Part shown: positions 54,007 through 64,000 of the stretch, piece by piece | Numbering within the stretch: the first letter of the stretch is position 1 | Layout: each line of letters begins with the position of its first letter | Assembly (NCBI RefSeq): GCF_000143415.4 | Contig: NW_003314284.1 | Location: 903,594-967,593, forward strand | From: Selaginella moellendorffii | Lineage: Eukaryota; Streptophyta; Lycopodiopsida; Selaginellales; Selaginellaceae | Direction: 5' to 3' | DNA length: 64,000 nt | Notes under the pieces: generated by a model | What the model was told of the DNA's origin: nothing | The model's database searches: none | The model's input: the letters and a program-made list of their open reading frames with translations, nothing else | Position numbers and translations under genes: made by a program

Positions 54007-55154
54007 TGTAAGCCACAAATTTTTCCTTTCCAATTTGCCAGCTTACCTCGCCTATCCGTCCAACACCGCCTTGGCTTTTGCTAAGTTCCCTTGCCAAGGT
54101 TCTCGCCTATGGTACCAGCTCCTACTTGGTCTCAGCTACTCACTGCACGAGCAACGGAGTGTTAGCCACCATCCACGGATTCCCAAATCACTCCCAATCC
54201 CCCTCCCCGGGTTAGACTGGACTTAAGGTTCGGCTACACTCCCCGCAAGCACAAGCAGCCAAGCACACCAAGCTTCCAGGTTCCTAACATCCTTTGGTAC
54301 CACAAGACTTGATCATGGGACCCTCTAAATCCCAAGTCTTGAGTGCAACACTTGCTTCGGGACGCCGGGGCGAAACACCGTGGCCTAGCGGCCCGGTATG
54401 GGTACCTCTTGCCCCCCACTTCCATCCCGAAGGAAGGCCCAAGCCCCTAGGAAGGGCGAGGACCAATGAGCCGCATGGTACTCAAGTGGGGCACCACTCC
54501 ACTTGAGCCGAGAGCACCGCAATCGGTTTCCCTTTCGGGAGTGGGAGCTGCTCTTGAGCACTTCCTTGGATGGCCCCTCCGGCACCAACCAAGTCCATGC
54601 TCACTCCCACCCAAGGCCCCTCGGTCCCAGTCCCAACCTCAAGTCAGTTTGGGAGCCCCACTGGAGAGTCCCTTCTAAACTGGTTCCTGGACCTCACTAT
54701 CTCTACTATACTTTTGGAACCCCCTGCAGCCCCCCCCCCCCTGGGAGACGCACGCTTTGGGCTTTCACCCCTTGACCCGTATTAGTATTTGGACTTAGTC
54801 TTTGGCTCGATCTCGGACCCGATTTCGGATCCGACTTCGGATTCGAGTTTGGACTCGATCTCGGACTCGATCTCGGACCCGATCTCGGACCCGACCTCGG
54901 ACTCGACCTCGGACTCGGTCTCGGACCCGATTTCGGATCTCGGACTAGGTCTCGAACTCGGTCTCGAACTCGGACTCGAACTCGGTCCCCGAGTCGGTCT
55001 CGGACTCGATTCCGGACTCGATCTCGAACTCGGTCCTAGAGTCGGTCTTGGACTCAATCTTCGACTTGGTCCCATCCGATGAACTCTTTGTCATTTTGGT
55101 CATGCTTTCGGGGTTCCTTTAGCCTACGACACCTCGGCGAGTTGGTTCCTTACA
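54007..55154 (-). repeat. 3' LTR of family C copy 3
   Basis: The LTR is 1148 bp with the same ends as the other C LTRs, a short C run near 54731 and the minisatellite at 54785-55080. Confidence 0.9.
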
Positions 55155-55556
55155 ACTCCACCACCCATAGAAGAAGTTCGATGCCCACATCGAACGTCTC
55201 GTTTTATCCTACGACTTGTTGACCATGTCTCCGGGGGCATCCCCCCACTTAGCGGTGTGCCTAAGTTAGCCTCCCCGGCCAAGAGCCCATGACAACGGAA
55301 TATAGGTGTCCCTATACTCCTCACCTCACCACGCCCTAGTATAGGGTCGGGACTTGAACCCAGCCTTGCTTTACTAGGGGGTTGGGACTCGAACCCAACC
55401 TCCGTAGAATACGTCTACGGATTCGACATCCCCGCAGGGAGTCGGGCGTAGCTCCCTACGCCTGGTCGACCTAGCTAACCCATGCTAATTAGCTTACCTT
55501 CGGCGCGCCTTCGGGTCCCAACATATGCCATTGCTCAACTTCTCAAATTGATACTT
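55155..55556 (-). other. 3' untranslated region of family C copy 3
   Basis: It holds the inverted polypurine tract (actccaccacccat, 55155-55168) and the two box-B-like motifs seen in copy 2. There is no gene. Confidence 0.75.
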
Positions 55557-57953
55557 TTAATTGAACTTTGCATAAGTACATAGAGTTCTGCCATGCAGAA
55601 ATTCCTCCACTAGATCTCGCGCGTTCGCTAGGTTCTCCTTTGGTTCCCATGTTGCTTCGCAGTGTGGAAATCCTTTCCACTTCACATGGAACTCTCTCAC
55701 CTCGCGTCCGTGTCGCTTGCTCTTGCGCGCATTGAGGATGGCCTCGACTTCGTATTCCTCCTCCCCTTGGATAACCTCAGGTAAAGGTCTTACTTGGTCC
55801 TTGCAAAGCGGATCCTCAAAATACGGCTTGAGTAAGTTCACGTGGAACACGGGATGCATCTTCCCCATCTCTCGAGGAAGTCGGAGACGGTAAGCCACTT
55901 TACCGATTCGAGCCTCAATCTCGTAAGGCCCCGCGAACCTGCTTAAGGAACTCAAGATCAATTCATTTACAGGAACACATGCATTTTTACCTTTGGGTCA
56001 ACTTCCGGCTGATCCCACTTGGTAGCCTGAGGTTCTTGGTGTTCAGCCACACCTTCTCCCCAGCTTGGAACTCCACATCTCGACGCTTTTGGTTCGCGTA
56101 CTTAGTTTGCCTTTGTTGAGCCCGTTCCAAGGAATCCCTCACTAGATTCCAAATGTTGAGTCTTTCCGCCGTGAATGCCTCCACTGCGGGTAACTCTCCA
56201 TGATACTCGGCCACGCCGAGTTCCACAGGACCTTCAATAGCTCGCCCATTGATGACTTCCCATGGACTCACCCCGATGCTCGAATGTGGTGAGTTGTTAT
56301 AACACATTTCCGCAAGTCCCAAATGACTTACCCAGTCGGTCTGGTCTCCCGAGACATAGCATCGCAAATAATCCTCCAGCTGCCTATTCACCCTTTCCGT
56401 TTGTCCGTCTGTCAAGAAGTGTTAGTGCCATCAATCTTGACTCAATACCCATTACCTGTCTGTGGGTGATAGGCCGTGCTGAATTTCAACTTGGTGCGAT
56501 ACTGTTCTAGGAGTGTCCTCCAGAACCTACTGGTGAAGATCTTATCCAGATCTGAGATAATCTCTTCCGGCCTTCCCCGCACTCGAACCACTTGTTCGAA
56601 GAACAGCTTTGCCATACCTTCCGCATCCACATCCGTTGTGGTGGGTATGAAATGTGCCATCTTTGAAAATCGGTCCACCACCACGAATATCGCATCGAAC
56701 CCCTCGCTTGGGGGTAGTCCCGTGATGAAGTCCATCGTAAGACATTTCCACGGACGATCTGGAATGGGGATGCTTTGCAACAAGCCCCCACTAGCCTTAG
56801 TCACGGCTTTGACCTGCTGACATGTTGGACATGTCTTTACATAGTCTTGGACGTCCTTAGCCATATCTGGCCAGTGATACTTCCTTTTGAGTAAGCCCAT
56901 CGTCTTGGGCACTCCGCCGTGTCCCGCGAGAGGTCCGTCATGACACTCTTCCAAGGCTACCTTCCTTAGTTCCCCTTCTGGAACATACACCCTCGTTTGC
57001 TTGTAATATATGAGTCTGTTGCGTTCCGCATAGCCCGTTTTCTCTTCCGTTGGCAGCTCACCTCTCTGGTGAGCTTCCCGCGCCTCCAGATTCCTCAGCA
57101 ACACTTCTTGTGCTAGACCATCACTCTCGTATGCGGTCCGCACATCGTCCCAAAAGGTTGCTGTCGCGCTAGATATCGCCAACTTCAAGCTCGCTTTTCG
57201 ACTTAGCGCATCTGCCACGATGTTGCTCTTCCCAGGCTTGTACAGGATCTCGCAATCAAACTCGGCCAAAGCATTGGCCCACCAACCTTGTTTTCCCCTT
57301 AGGTCGGGCTGTGACAAGAAGTGTTTCGTTGCCACATTGTCCGTGTAAACCTTGAAGTGTCTCCCAAGGTAGTGTCGCCACTCCTTGAGCGCCTTGACCA
57401 CCGCAAACAATTCCTTCTCGTGGGCAGGCCACTTCCGTTGAGCCTTGTCCAGCTTCTTCGAGAAGAACGCTACTGGATGGTTGTCTTGCTTCAAAACTGC
57501 GCCCAACGCAAAGTCTGAAGCATCCGTGTCTACCTCAAAGTCCTTACCAAAGTCTGGTAATGCCAACACTGGAGCCTTCCTCAACTTCCCTTTGAGGTGG
57601 ACGAATGCCGTCTCGCATTCCGCTGTCCATACCATCTTCCCTTTTCCTGTTTGGTCCGTTAAGGGCAGGGCTACTCTCGAATAGTGTCTGATAAACTTTC
57701 GATAGTAGTTGCATAGCCCCAGTAACGCCCTCAACTCATGTACATTCGATGGTCGTTCCCATTCCTGGATCGCTTGGACCTTCTCCGGGTCCACCTTGAG
57801 CCCGTCCTGGCCCACCACATGCCCGAGAAACTTTACCTCTTGTTGAGCAAAGTCACATTTGCTCTCTTTAGCATACAGTTTGTGTTCCTTTAGTTTCTCA
57901 AACACCTTCGCCAAGTGTTCGGCATGCTCCTCTAGCGTCTCGCTATAGATCAG
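55557..57953 (-). CDS. RT (3' part), RNase H, integrase and chromodomain of family C copy 3
   Basis: Three exons are open without stops: 57953-56456, 56408-55991 and 55938-55557, joined by 47- and 52-bp introns. The first starts just after YIDD in the reverse transcriptase ([13 protein letters not shown]) and covers RNase H ([22 protein letters not shown]), the HHCC finger, DFITG and the region around IISDLDKIF. The second starts in DGQTERVNRQLEDYL. The third holds FAGPYEIEARIG and the chromodomain (YEVEAIL, FHVKWKGF, ATWEPKENL). It is the best preserved pol in the window, but its 5' part lies past the inserted transposon, so it cannot be expressed as one unit here. Confidence 0.88.
56409..56455 (-). 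other. 47-bp intron in integrase, family C copy 3 (inferred)
   Basis: On the minus strand it runs from GTAATGGGTATTGAG to CTTCTTGACAG with CACTAAC as branch site. It splits the codon for the Asp of TDGQTERVN (phase 1). Confidence 0.87.
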
Positions 57954-57977
57954 AAGCTCTATTTCGTTAAAGTGGGA
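57954..57977 (+). repeat. Left terminal inverted repeat of DNA transposon copy 2
   Basis: It matches the left end of copy 1 except for one base, and at that base it agrees with the right end of copy 1. Confidence 0.88.
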
Positions 57978-58328
57978 ATTGTCATTATCCCACTTGTAAA
58001 ATAAGGTTTCCAAACCTTTATATAGTATATAAATATAACAAAATTCAACTGCATTGAGGCACATGCCATTTTATTTTAAACAAGGAAATGTCTACTCAAT
58101 CACTTCTCACTGCTTCACCTCTCTCTTCTCCTTGTCATTGTCGTCCAATTTCTTTCCATCCTTTTAATATTGGCTCAGTTGCTCCGAGTCTAGGTGGAGC
58201 CCAAGTCCCCATTCAATCTTTACTTTCCCCTTATTAATAAAACAACTTCGTAGACTTCCAATAACATGCTGTAACACTTCTAGTATAATGCAAATCCTCT
58301 CAAAGAATTGTCTTTTAATATTAATACA

Positions 58329-59502
58329 ATGGCATGGAACCCCATGCCATAATAAGTTACATTTTTAAATAAATACATGCCATCTCAGACTGTTATTTTT
58401 TGCCTCCAACGCCTATACAATAATCTTGGAATTTCATCACTCTCCACACTATCAGGATTTAAACCCAATAGTAATGCCATCTCTTCTCTAATACGTCCAC
58501 GCTCATGTTCAGTGGTCGAAGAACCCATCCGGTTGAGCAGCTTATGGAGATGCGGATAGTGCTTGGCTAGACAATATACATGCCATAAATGATGACTGGT
58601 GTCTGTCCGATCAAATGGCTTCTGATATACCGTTCCATCTGCCATTTGGTTGATTTCTGCAGCCACCTCCTGGACTGGCCGATTCTCTATCACCATCGCT
58701 TCAAGCCGTTTTGCAAGGTCCCCCAGAACATACGGTTTCTTCTCCCTAGTTTCCATACTGCAAGAGATGGGGTGCACTGCATATGTGTGCGTGTTCGCTG
58801 CAGTTTTAATCGGCGAGTCATCGATGATGAGGATTTCACTTGACCTAGCAGTCCGGTTCATCACTACAGCCTCTGGCTTGACGAAGATGGGCTTGCTACC
58901 CCTCACATGGACCATAGTCAAGCAATCCTCCTGCGTTAGGAGAAAGTCAAATGGTAATATTACTCGCGTCTGATCGTGCATCATCTGTAGCAACGTTAAT
59001 GCATTGTGGCGCATCATGGATGTCCAAACTCCCAATTGCAAATTGAACCCGGCCCTCTGTTTTAAGTGTCGCATGGTCATTATTAGATCCCACAGTTTCT
59101 CCCGTGTGATTAATGTGAATCTGTCTCTTTTGACCAACTTGCGACCGCAGGCTTTGGAGGGTGCAGTGACATTCGAGGACGAGCCACGCTCATGGGAGAA
59201 AAGGACACCGTTCAGATCAAAAACGATACAGTACCTTCGCCGTGACTCTGAAATGAAATGCGTCAGCATAAAAAATGGTACAAGTCAATTTTACCATCTA
59301 CAATATTAGTGAATGGTGCTCCCAATGGTCGTTCAGAGGGTTTTGGTCGAGGAAACGTGAAGGGCGGAAATACTCTCCTCTGCAATGTGGGGTCAATCGC
59401 ATCCGATGGCGTGTGGGCACATGCCATTTCAGCTGTAGACTCTGGTACAACTGGCTCAACAGTGGCATGGGGTGGTTCCGATGGCGTGTGATCACACGCC
59501 AT
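58329..59502. repeat. Palindrome cluster 1 of copy 2
   Basis: Copies at 58329-58350, 59406-59427 and 59481-59502 correspond to the first cluster of copy 1. The latter two are again in frame in the linker exon. Confidence 0.85.
58385..59247 (-). CDS. FCP1-like HAD phosphatase domain exon, copy 2 (intact)
   Basis: The exon is open from the acceptor at 59248 to TGA at 58385. Box I is CIVFDLNGVLFSHE; the nucleophile Asp codon is at 59216-59218. The second position is Asn instead of the usual Asp, as in a plant FCP1-like subgroup, so activity is uncertain. LQLGVWTSMMRHNA matches box II, and ILIIDDSPIKTAANTHTYAVHP matches the acidic box near the C-terminus of the fold. The tail after about residue 180 is helical and ends RRWRQKITV. 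In the family such domains dephosphorylate phospho-Ser/Thr in nuclear proteins. Here it is the C-terminal domain of the transposon fusion protein, its partner unknown. Confidence 0.85.
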
Positions 59503-60089
59503 TTCAGCTGGTGCCTCCGTTGGCAAAGTGGACATGACCGAACAGGCAGCAGGGGTGGTGTAGGGAGGTTCCAACGGCGCGTAGTCAGACGATTGGGCAC
59601 ACGTTGGAAATGAGGATACGACCGGCTCGGCGGCTGGGGCGGCCTCATGCGGGTCCAATGGCGCCTGGTCACCGTCAGTTGGATACGTGGACAAGATTGA
59701 CTCAGTGGTATGGGCAGCATCAAGTGGAGCGTGGTCAGCTTGCTTGGCGTTGATATGGATAGTAGCCTCCACCAGCTCTGATGACTCTTGCAGGCAAGTA
59801 GAGTCCACTGGCGGATCCATATGCATGTCCAAATATCTCCCTTCGATTGAGATGGTATCCTCCCGTGCTACTAAAAACAAACTCATTAGCACATTGAATC
59901 GACTATACTGTATTTACCATCAACTGCTATTGAGGAACTAGGACCGATATCACTTGGGCGCACTGCTGATTCTGAAGGATTGGACATACGTTTCGACCCT
60001 TGCTTGGCACTATCCTTCCTCGACACTAAAGGCTAGAGTTTGTATCTTAATTCAACTGAATAATCTCTACTTACCATTTCTTCTGCGAC
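59295..60089 (-). pseudogene. Pro/Ser/Thr-rich linker exons, copy 2
   Basis: Exons 59870-59295, 60025-59918 and the 15-nt 60089-60075 are joined by introns of 47 and 49 bp, all phase 1. The acceptor missing in copy 1 is intact here (tttag before TGTCGAGG). The translated part has repeated TEAPAEMACDHTPSEPP-like units and no known domain. There is no stop within these exons. Confidence 0.7.
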
Positions 60090-60146
60090 CTACATGGACA
60101 ATGTTAGAAATGGTAAAAGGTTAGGAATGGATGTACTATTATTTAC

Positions 60147-61121
60147 CTGATGGTTTGTCTTGTATGACCTTCCTCCGCTGCTCTTTGGCCACCTCAGGCT
60201 GGCCATCATCGTCATCATCGTCATCGTCGTTATTGTGATCGTCACCATTGTGAGGACCATCCAAGTCCTCTTCGTCCTCCTCTTCTTCGTCCTCCTCTTC
60301 TTCGTCCTCCTCTTCGTCCTTCTGCTCTTCCTGCTCATTATCTTTCTCTGGCTCCTCATCCCCCTCTTGCATTTCTTCCATAGGCTGCTCAGGCTGGATT
60401 GCTTGTTTTTCCAGGACCATCTTGGAAAAATCATCTGGCCGAGTCTCCATCTCAAAATACAAGACATCCATAGCCTATTTTAGTGCGTGACCTAGGACCG
60501 TATCCTCACCCGACTGTCTTAACATGGTTTCTGCACGTTCTTGCACCCTTCGAAGACGACGAGATGAGAAAAACGTGGCCCTGACTTGAAAAGCATCCCT
60601 CATCCATTGTACCTCTCCATTGAGATTGGGGAAGGGGAGTCCGCCATAGGAATCTGAGTCAGAAGGTGGTGACTGGCTCCTTTCACTCAGCCCTTGATCT
60701 GCAATGAATGGCATGAGCCCCTACGTCATAACCGCGAGGCATTACCTATCATCTTTCGATTCAAACGCCTCTGATCCCGACGACTGTCCAACGTGCTTTC
60801 GCTTTTTATGACCACTGTCAGTTTGAGCTTGGCTGGTGCTTGCCTGTTTTGCCTTTGAAGAAGTGTCTCCTGCAAGGAATGGCATGAGACCACACGCCAT
60901 TGCAAATATAATTTGTACCTCCTTTTTTCCTATTGCTTGTCTGTTTGTCCTTCTTCGACGCGCCACCAGTGCGCTTTTCAGTCCTCGTGTCTGAATATTC
61001 ACAACGATCTATAATCAAAATGGCGTGAGGCCTCACGTGACCTTACCTTGTGCAGGTTGTGACCTCGGCCTAACATCAGTAGCTGTTAACGCCGTTTCAG
61101 CATCTGGGGGTGGCCACGCTC
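60147..61121 (-). pseudogene. Charged and acidic linker exons, copy 2
   Basis: These exons match 15127-16148 of copy 1. The acidic run is slightly shorter. A TAG at 60475-60477, a 20-bp deletion near 60753 and a 12-bp deletion near 61075 distinguish it. The introns at 60699-60745, 60870-60918 and 61009-61046 have the same lengths as in copy 1 (47, 49, 38). Confidence 0.7.
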
Positions 61122-63927
61122 CTGCATACAGAGCTTGTGAGATAACATTTAAACTTAAAGTGCGTACTCACCAGGTTCGCAGAGAAGATACTGTTTTTCT
61201 TTGGCAACTGTAATTATATGCTCCATTGAAGTCACCTCTTCAATGGAGTTTGTCACCGCAACACACGGGACACCCTTGAGTAGTGCGGCTCGAAAGAATA
61301 GTCCGCCGCAGTTGTACTCGACAACGCATTTGCCCTTGGAGTCACCCGCTATTGCGTTGAAGACCTAGCTGAGCATTTCCCATGCTGCACCTGGAGCTTT
61401 CTTTGGATTCGAAAGCTCCATAGCCGTCTTCAGTTCCTCAGGCACGGGTAAATTGACCTCCCTCAGATCAATTCGATCGGCTTTGTTGAACGAAGCTGGG
61501 AAGTCACTCCAGTCCCACTCTGCTGCAGGACCAATAACAAGGGCGACTGTGAAGATGCGGACATTCGTCGGTATCTTCTTCTTAGCCATTATCCCATGGA
61601 TCTCCCGCATCTCCTTGCCTTTCAACCGAGCCTTCACCTCGTTCAAGGCCTTCCAGAACTTGTGATAGGATTCGGAGTCGTAGATCATATAGTGGACTGA
61701 AGATTCCACTTCCGCAAGTCCCACCATTAAGTCAATGATGGAGCTGACTTCGTCTGCATGAGTGATCTCCTCGTTTGTGAAGTCCATCACACAAAAGATG
61801 TTCTTGACCTGCTCATCTCCGCGGGAAACGATGCTCCTCCACCTTTGATCCTCATCCGAATTCACGTATACCCGGTAAGGTTCTCGATAGGCCTCTGCTG
61901 CGGGGTCGAGCTGTTTCTGAAGCCGGCAGTCGACATCCCTCTTAATGAAATTTGGATACTGATCCAACTTCTCAGCTTTACTTTTCGTGGCATCCCGCAG
62001 CAGATCGATGAACTTGGGGGCCCCCTTCACGTACTCGTCGATGTCTTCATTTGACAAGTCCAGCTCTTCCATCATCTCTTGCGTGGTGTCGATGCTCACC
62101 CTCGCCACGGCCACTTGCTCGAAGATCCAATCCTTCAATAGCGCACGAGCTCTCAGAGTCGTGCACAAGTCCTCGTATGTCACAATATGGCCGGGAGTCA
62201 TTTTGGTCTTGTTGAAGACTACCTCACCAAGTAGAAGAGCATTAGCCACTGTCAGAAGGTCGTCGTCGTCTAGAGACCGCGAGAAACGCAAGGCGTTGAG
62301 CTTCAAATCATTGGGCTTCCGGCCGTCCTCCACACCCATTGAGTTTAGCAACTCCCCGTCATGGTACCTCCTTAGCACATCTACCCATTTGTCAAAAACA
62401 ACTTTTGTCGCGAGTAGAATGTTATGGATGCTGAGTGTGTCATTGACCCCCAGTGTTTTCGAGAGAAGACTCGAGAATTCCTGCAATGGAAATGGCGTGA
62501 GGCCACATGCTATGCCACATGCAACGAGGCTTACCTGCCAGGCGCTAGTTGCTAGTGCACGTCCTTGTCCTGGTTTTTGTGGCTTCTTCAGTTGAACCCA
62601 GAGCTTCCGTGTTCGTGCCAATGTCTCGTGCAGACCCGATTTGTAGCACGTTTCTTGCTTGACATTCTGCGCGTGGGAGATGTATATGATAGATCGGAGG
62701 GGCGAGTTGCCTTTTATCAGGCGGACAACTCTTGTCTTGAAGACTTTCTTCACCTCCTCGCCCACCATAATATCCACAACTATCTCTTGCATCGCCAAGC
62801 TAGAATGCTGCCCGGAGACGGCATAGAACCGGATGTTCTGATCGTCCAATACCTTCCTATTGATCAAGTCTGGAAACCTCGTCTCGCCCTTCATTGTTCG
62901 GTAGTAGGGGATCACGTCTGCGATGTCGGGTGTTACTGGACTTGCCAGCATCTTCTGCTTCAGTTTCTCCACCCACTCATCAGATACTAGCCTGTGGTTG
63001 TATTTGCTTTGGATCTCGATACGGCTCACGTCGATTGTATATACTTTGTTGGAATAGTAACAAGTACTATTATCTGCGACGATTTTTGCTGCCTCTTCTT
63101 GCTCTTTCTGCTCTTTGCGGCTCTTCTTTTTGGTGGGTGTAGTGTTCGAACCCGAGGCAATGGCATCACCGAGTAGCTTCTTTTTTGGAGCAGCAGAGTC
63201 GGACGTCGGCTTGAGCTTGACCACCCTTTTCTGCTTCGGGGTAGTTTCCAGATCGACCCCCTTCCCCTTCGCTTCGCAAACTGGAGGCACTCTCAACGGC
63301 TCAATGTTGGAATATAGTTTTTGAACATCGCCGTAGGTGAGGTCCGTGGATTCCATGTGATCTTCATAGACCCGCAGCGTCTTTGAAATTGTGGGCCTCC
63401 TGGACAACCTCTCCCTAGCTCCCTCTAGGAATTCCTCATAGCCGCTGCCCCCCTCCGGGAAGCCGCTAGGATGTGCAAGGTGGATCTTGAAGGCGGACGC
63501 TGTCTCTACCACAAGTGCCAGTCCATATTCTTGCATGGAACTGCATGGAGTGTCTGTCACTTGGATGAGGATCCCCATGCATTCTTTTCTCCCACCATCT
63601 GTGTTGTACAGCATCAGATCCTCGCCTTCCATCCCGAAAGTCCAACTGGTGAGCTCCTCCCCCTTCTCTGCATCCACATTGACAGTGGCTGGAAGAAGAA
63701 CGCAATTCCTCGCCTGTTCAAAAATGCACAACAATTAGAGCTGACAGATGAAAAGCTAGCAGCTGGAAATAACGTGAGGCCACACGCCATTCACCACTGC
63801 ATCAGATGTCTTGAGGCTGCATCCTAAGATGGCGTGAGGCTACACGCCATCTGTAACCGGACTGCACTCGAGAGCCCAATCGGTGCATGCCAATGTTGCT
63901 ACTGAATGGCATGTGGCCTCATGCCAT
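60708..63927. repeat. Palindrome clusters 2 and 3 of copy 2
   Basis: Copies lie at 60708-60729 (right arm decayed), 60879-60900, 61020-61041, 62492-62513, 63769-63790, 63829-63850 and 63906-63927. The last lies in a clear 51-bp intron (63902-63952), ending 4 nt before its AG; the region is absent or changed in copy 1. Confidence 0.85.
61172..63713 (-). pseudogene. ParB-like region, copy 2 (N-terminal half intact)
   Basis: Exons 63713-62535 and 62480-61172 flank a 54-bp intron whose retention would not break the frame. The reading is open from the acceptor (gaacag before GCGAGGAAT) to TAG at 61365-61367. It shows an N-terminal part (SWTFGMEGEDLMLYN, LAHPSGFPEGGSGYEEF) seen only broken in copy 1, then a Lys-rich stretch and the ParB-like segment (VYTIDVSRIEIQSKYNHR, YAVSGQHSSLAMQE). 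The helical middle and the methyltransferase-like end follow after the stop. A 15-bp deletion near 61343 removes five codons in that end. Confidence 0.62.
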
Positions 63928-63952
63928 TTTCTACTTCGTCTAGCAGACTTAC
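63902..63952 (-). other. 51-bp intron with palindrome, copy 2 (inferred)
   Basis: On the minus strand the donor is AAATG then GTAAGTCTGC and the acceptor CATTCAG then TAGCAAC. The palindrome fills the 3' half of the intron. The exon before it (64000-63953) is the most upstream piece visible. Confidence 0.75.
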
Positions 63953-64000
63953 CATTTGAAGCCGAATGGAGGCCGTGACAATCGAAGCCGGACTCGCTGG

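Larger units (their letters stand above)
54007..57953 (-). mobile_element. Family C copy 3 (minus strand), interrupted by DNA transposon copy 2
   Basis: The 3' LTR is at 54007-55154 (TGTAAGCCAC to CCTTACA on the plus strand), then the inverted polypurine tract and the coding part from the chromodomain back to the reverse transcriptase. The sequence stops at 57953 in gctatagatcag. Copy 2 shows that the element's next bases should be gatg, so the break is an insertion, not an end. The remainder is expected beyond the window. Confidence 0.9.
57954..64000. mobile_element. Large TIR DNA transposon, copy 2 (left part; continues past the window)
   Basis: It begins with the same terminal repeat as copy 1 (AAGCTCTATTTCGTTAAAG), inserted in the reverse transcriptase of family C copy 3 directly after tcag (57950-57953), the expected left target duplication. 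It is collinear with 12191-18894 of copy 1, about 95 percent or more identical by eye, and lacks the 713-bp insertion. The transposase half should lie beyond 64000. Confidence 0.88.
58385..64000 (-). pseudogene. ParB-like / acidic / FCP1-like fusion gene, copy 2 (5' end outside window)
   Basis: Inferred exons on the minus strand: upstream to 63953; a poorly defined part 63901-63714; 63713-62535; 62480-61172; 61121-61047; 61008-60919; 60869-60746; 60698-60147; 60089-60075; 60025-59918; 59870-59295; 59247-58385. Introns are 38-57 bp where defined. Compared with copy 1 the HAD domain and the N-terminal half are intact. Damage elsewhere is a TAG at 61365-61367 (Trp codon in copy 1), a 20-bp deletion near 60753 that shifts frame, and a TAG at 60475-60477 (CAG in copy 1). 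The two copies thus decayed separately. The position in the genome gives no sign of current expression. Confidence 0.8.

Noticed and set aside
57954-58064. N-terminal part of the 540-codon frame ending at 56442
   Set aside because: These codons lie in the terminal repeat of the inserted DNA transposon and merely extend the truncated chromovirus frame.

Overview
The window is repeat-dense nuclear DNA of a land plant. The evidence is chromodomain Ty3/Gypsy elements with plant-type initiator-Met primer sites, three plant-type telomere units (CCCTAAA) at 18.9 kb, FCP1-like and DDE-transposase domains of plant character, and spliceosomal introns. No ordinary host gene is visible. Most inferred introns are 38-57 bp, which recalls lycophytes such as Selaginella, but this is only a weak hint about the species. 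A 100-N gap (5032-5131) marks a draft assembly.

The layout is a nest of transposable elements whose order can be read from target-site duplications (TSDs). (1) 1-10671 and 30215-30449 are old, AT-rich Ty3/Gypsy remnants (family A), including one nearly complete decayed element at 4901-10671. (2) A minus-oriented non-autonomous LTR element (family B, 10672-30214, TSD catac) split its 3' LTR. (3) A 12.7-kb DNA transposon (12191-24931, 24-bp terminal inverted repeats, TSD tcta) sits inside that element. (4) 30450-37796 is a minus-strand chromovirus (family C) carrying two solo family-B LTRs (TSDs ggcat and tggat). (5) 37797-39966 holds more Gypsy debris. (6) 39972-47504 is a structurally complete family-C chromovirus (TSD taaga). 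(7) 47960-54006 is a second family-B element with a solo B LTR inside (TSD ctagc). (8) 54007-57953 is a third family-C element, interrupted at its reverse transcriptase by (9) a second copy of the DNA transposon (57954 to beyond the window end).

The DNA transposon is the notable find. It has two divergent genes. The minus-strand gene is a many-exon fusion: a ParB/sulfiredoxin-like region, a possible decayed DNA-methyltransferase fold, a charged acidic linker, a Pro/Ser/Thr-rich linker and a C-terminal FCP1-like HAD phosphatase domain. The plus-strand gene is a DUF7869-like DDE/D transposase with motifs IHDKMDQ, QTDNAGSENKN and GHTHEDVD. The element is strewn with more than 20 copies of a 22-bp palindrome (left arm ATGGCRTGNGG, right arm CCNCAYGCCAT), which I did not see outside the two transposon copies. 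Several palindromes lie inside tiny introns just upstream of the 3' splice site, where they may supply the branch point; two are in frame inside coding sequence. Both copies are broken, by different lesions, mostly C-to-T type nonsense changes.

The family-C chromovirus also carries two tiny introns (47 and 52 bp) in its integrase, shared by two copies and absent from family A at the first position. Families B and C share LTR ends, primer site and polypurine tract, so B is probably mobilised by C. Both have LTRs loaded with hexamer-based minisatellites that create long but meaningless open frames.
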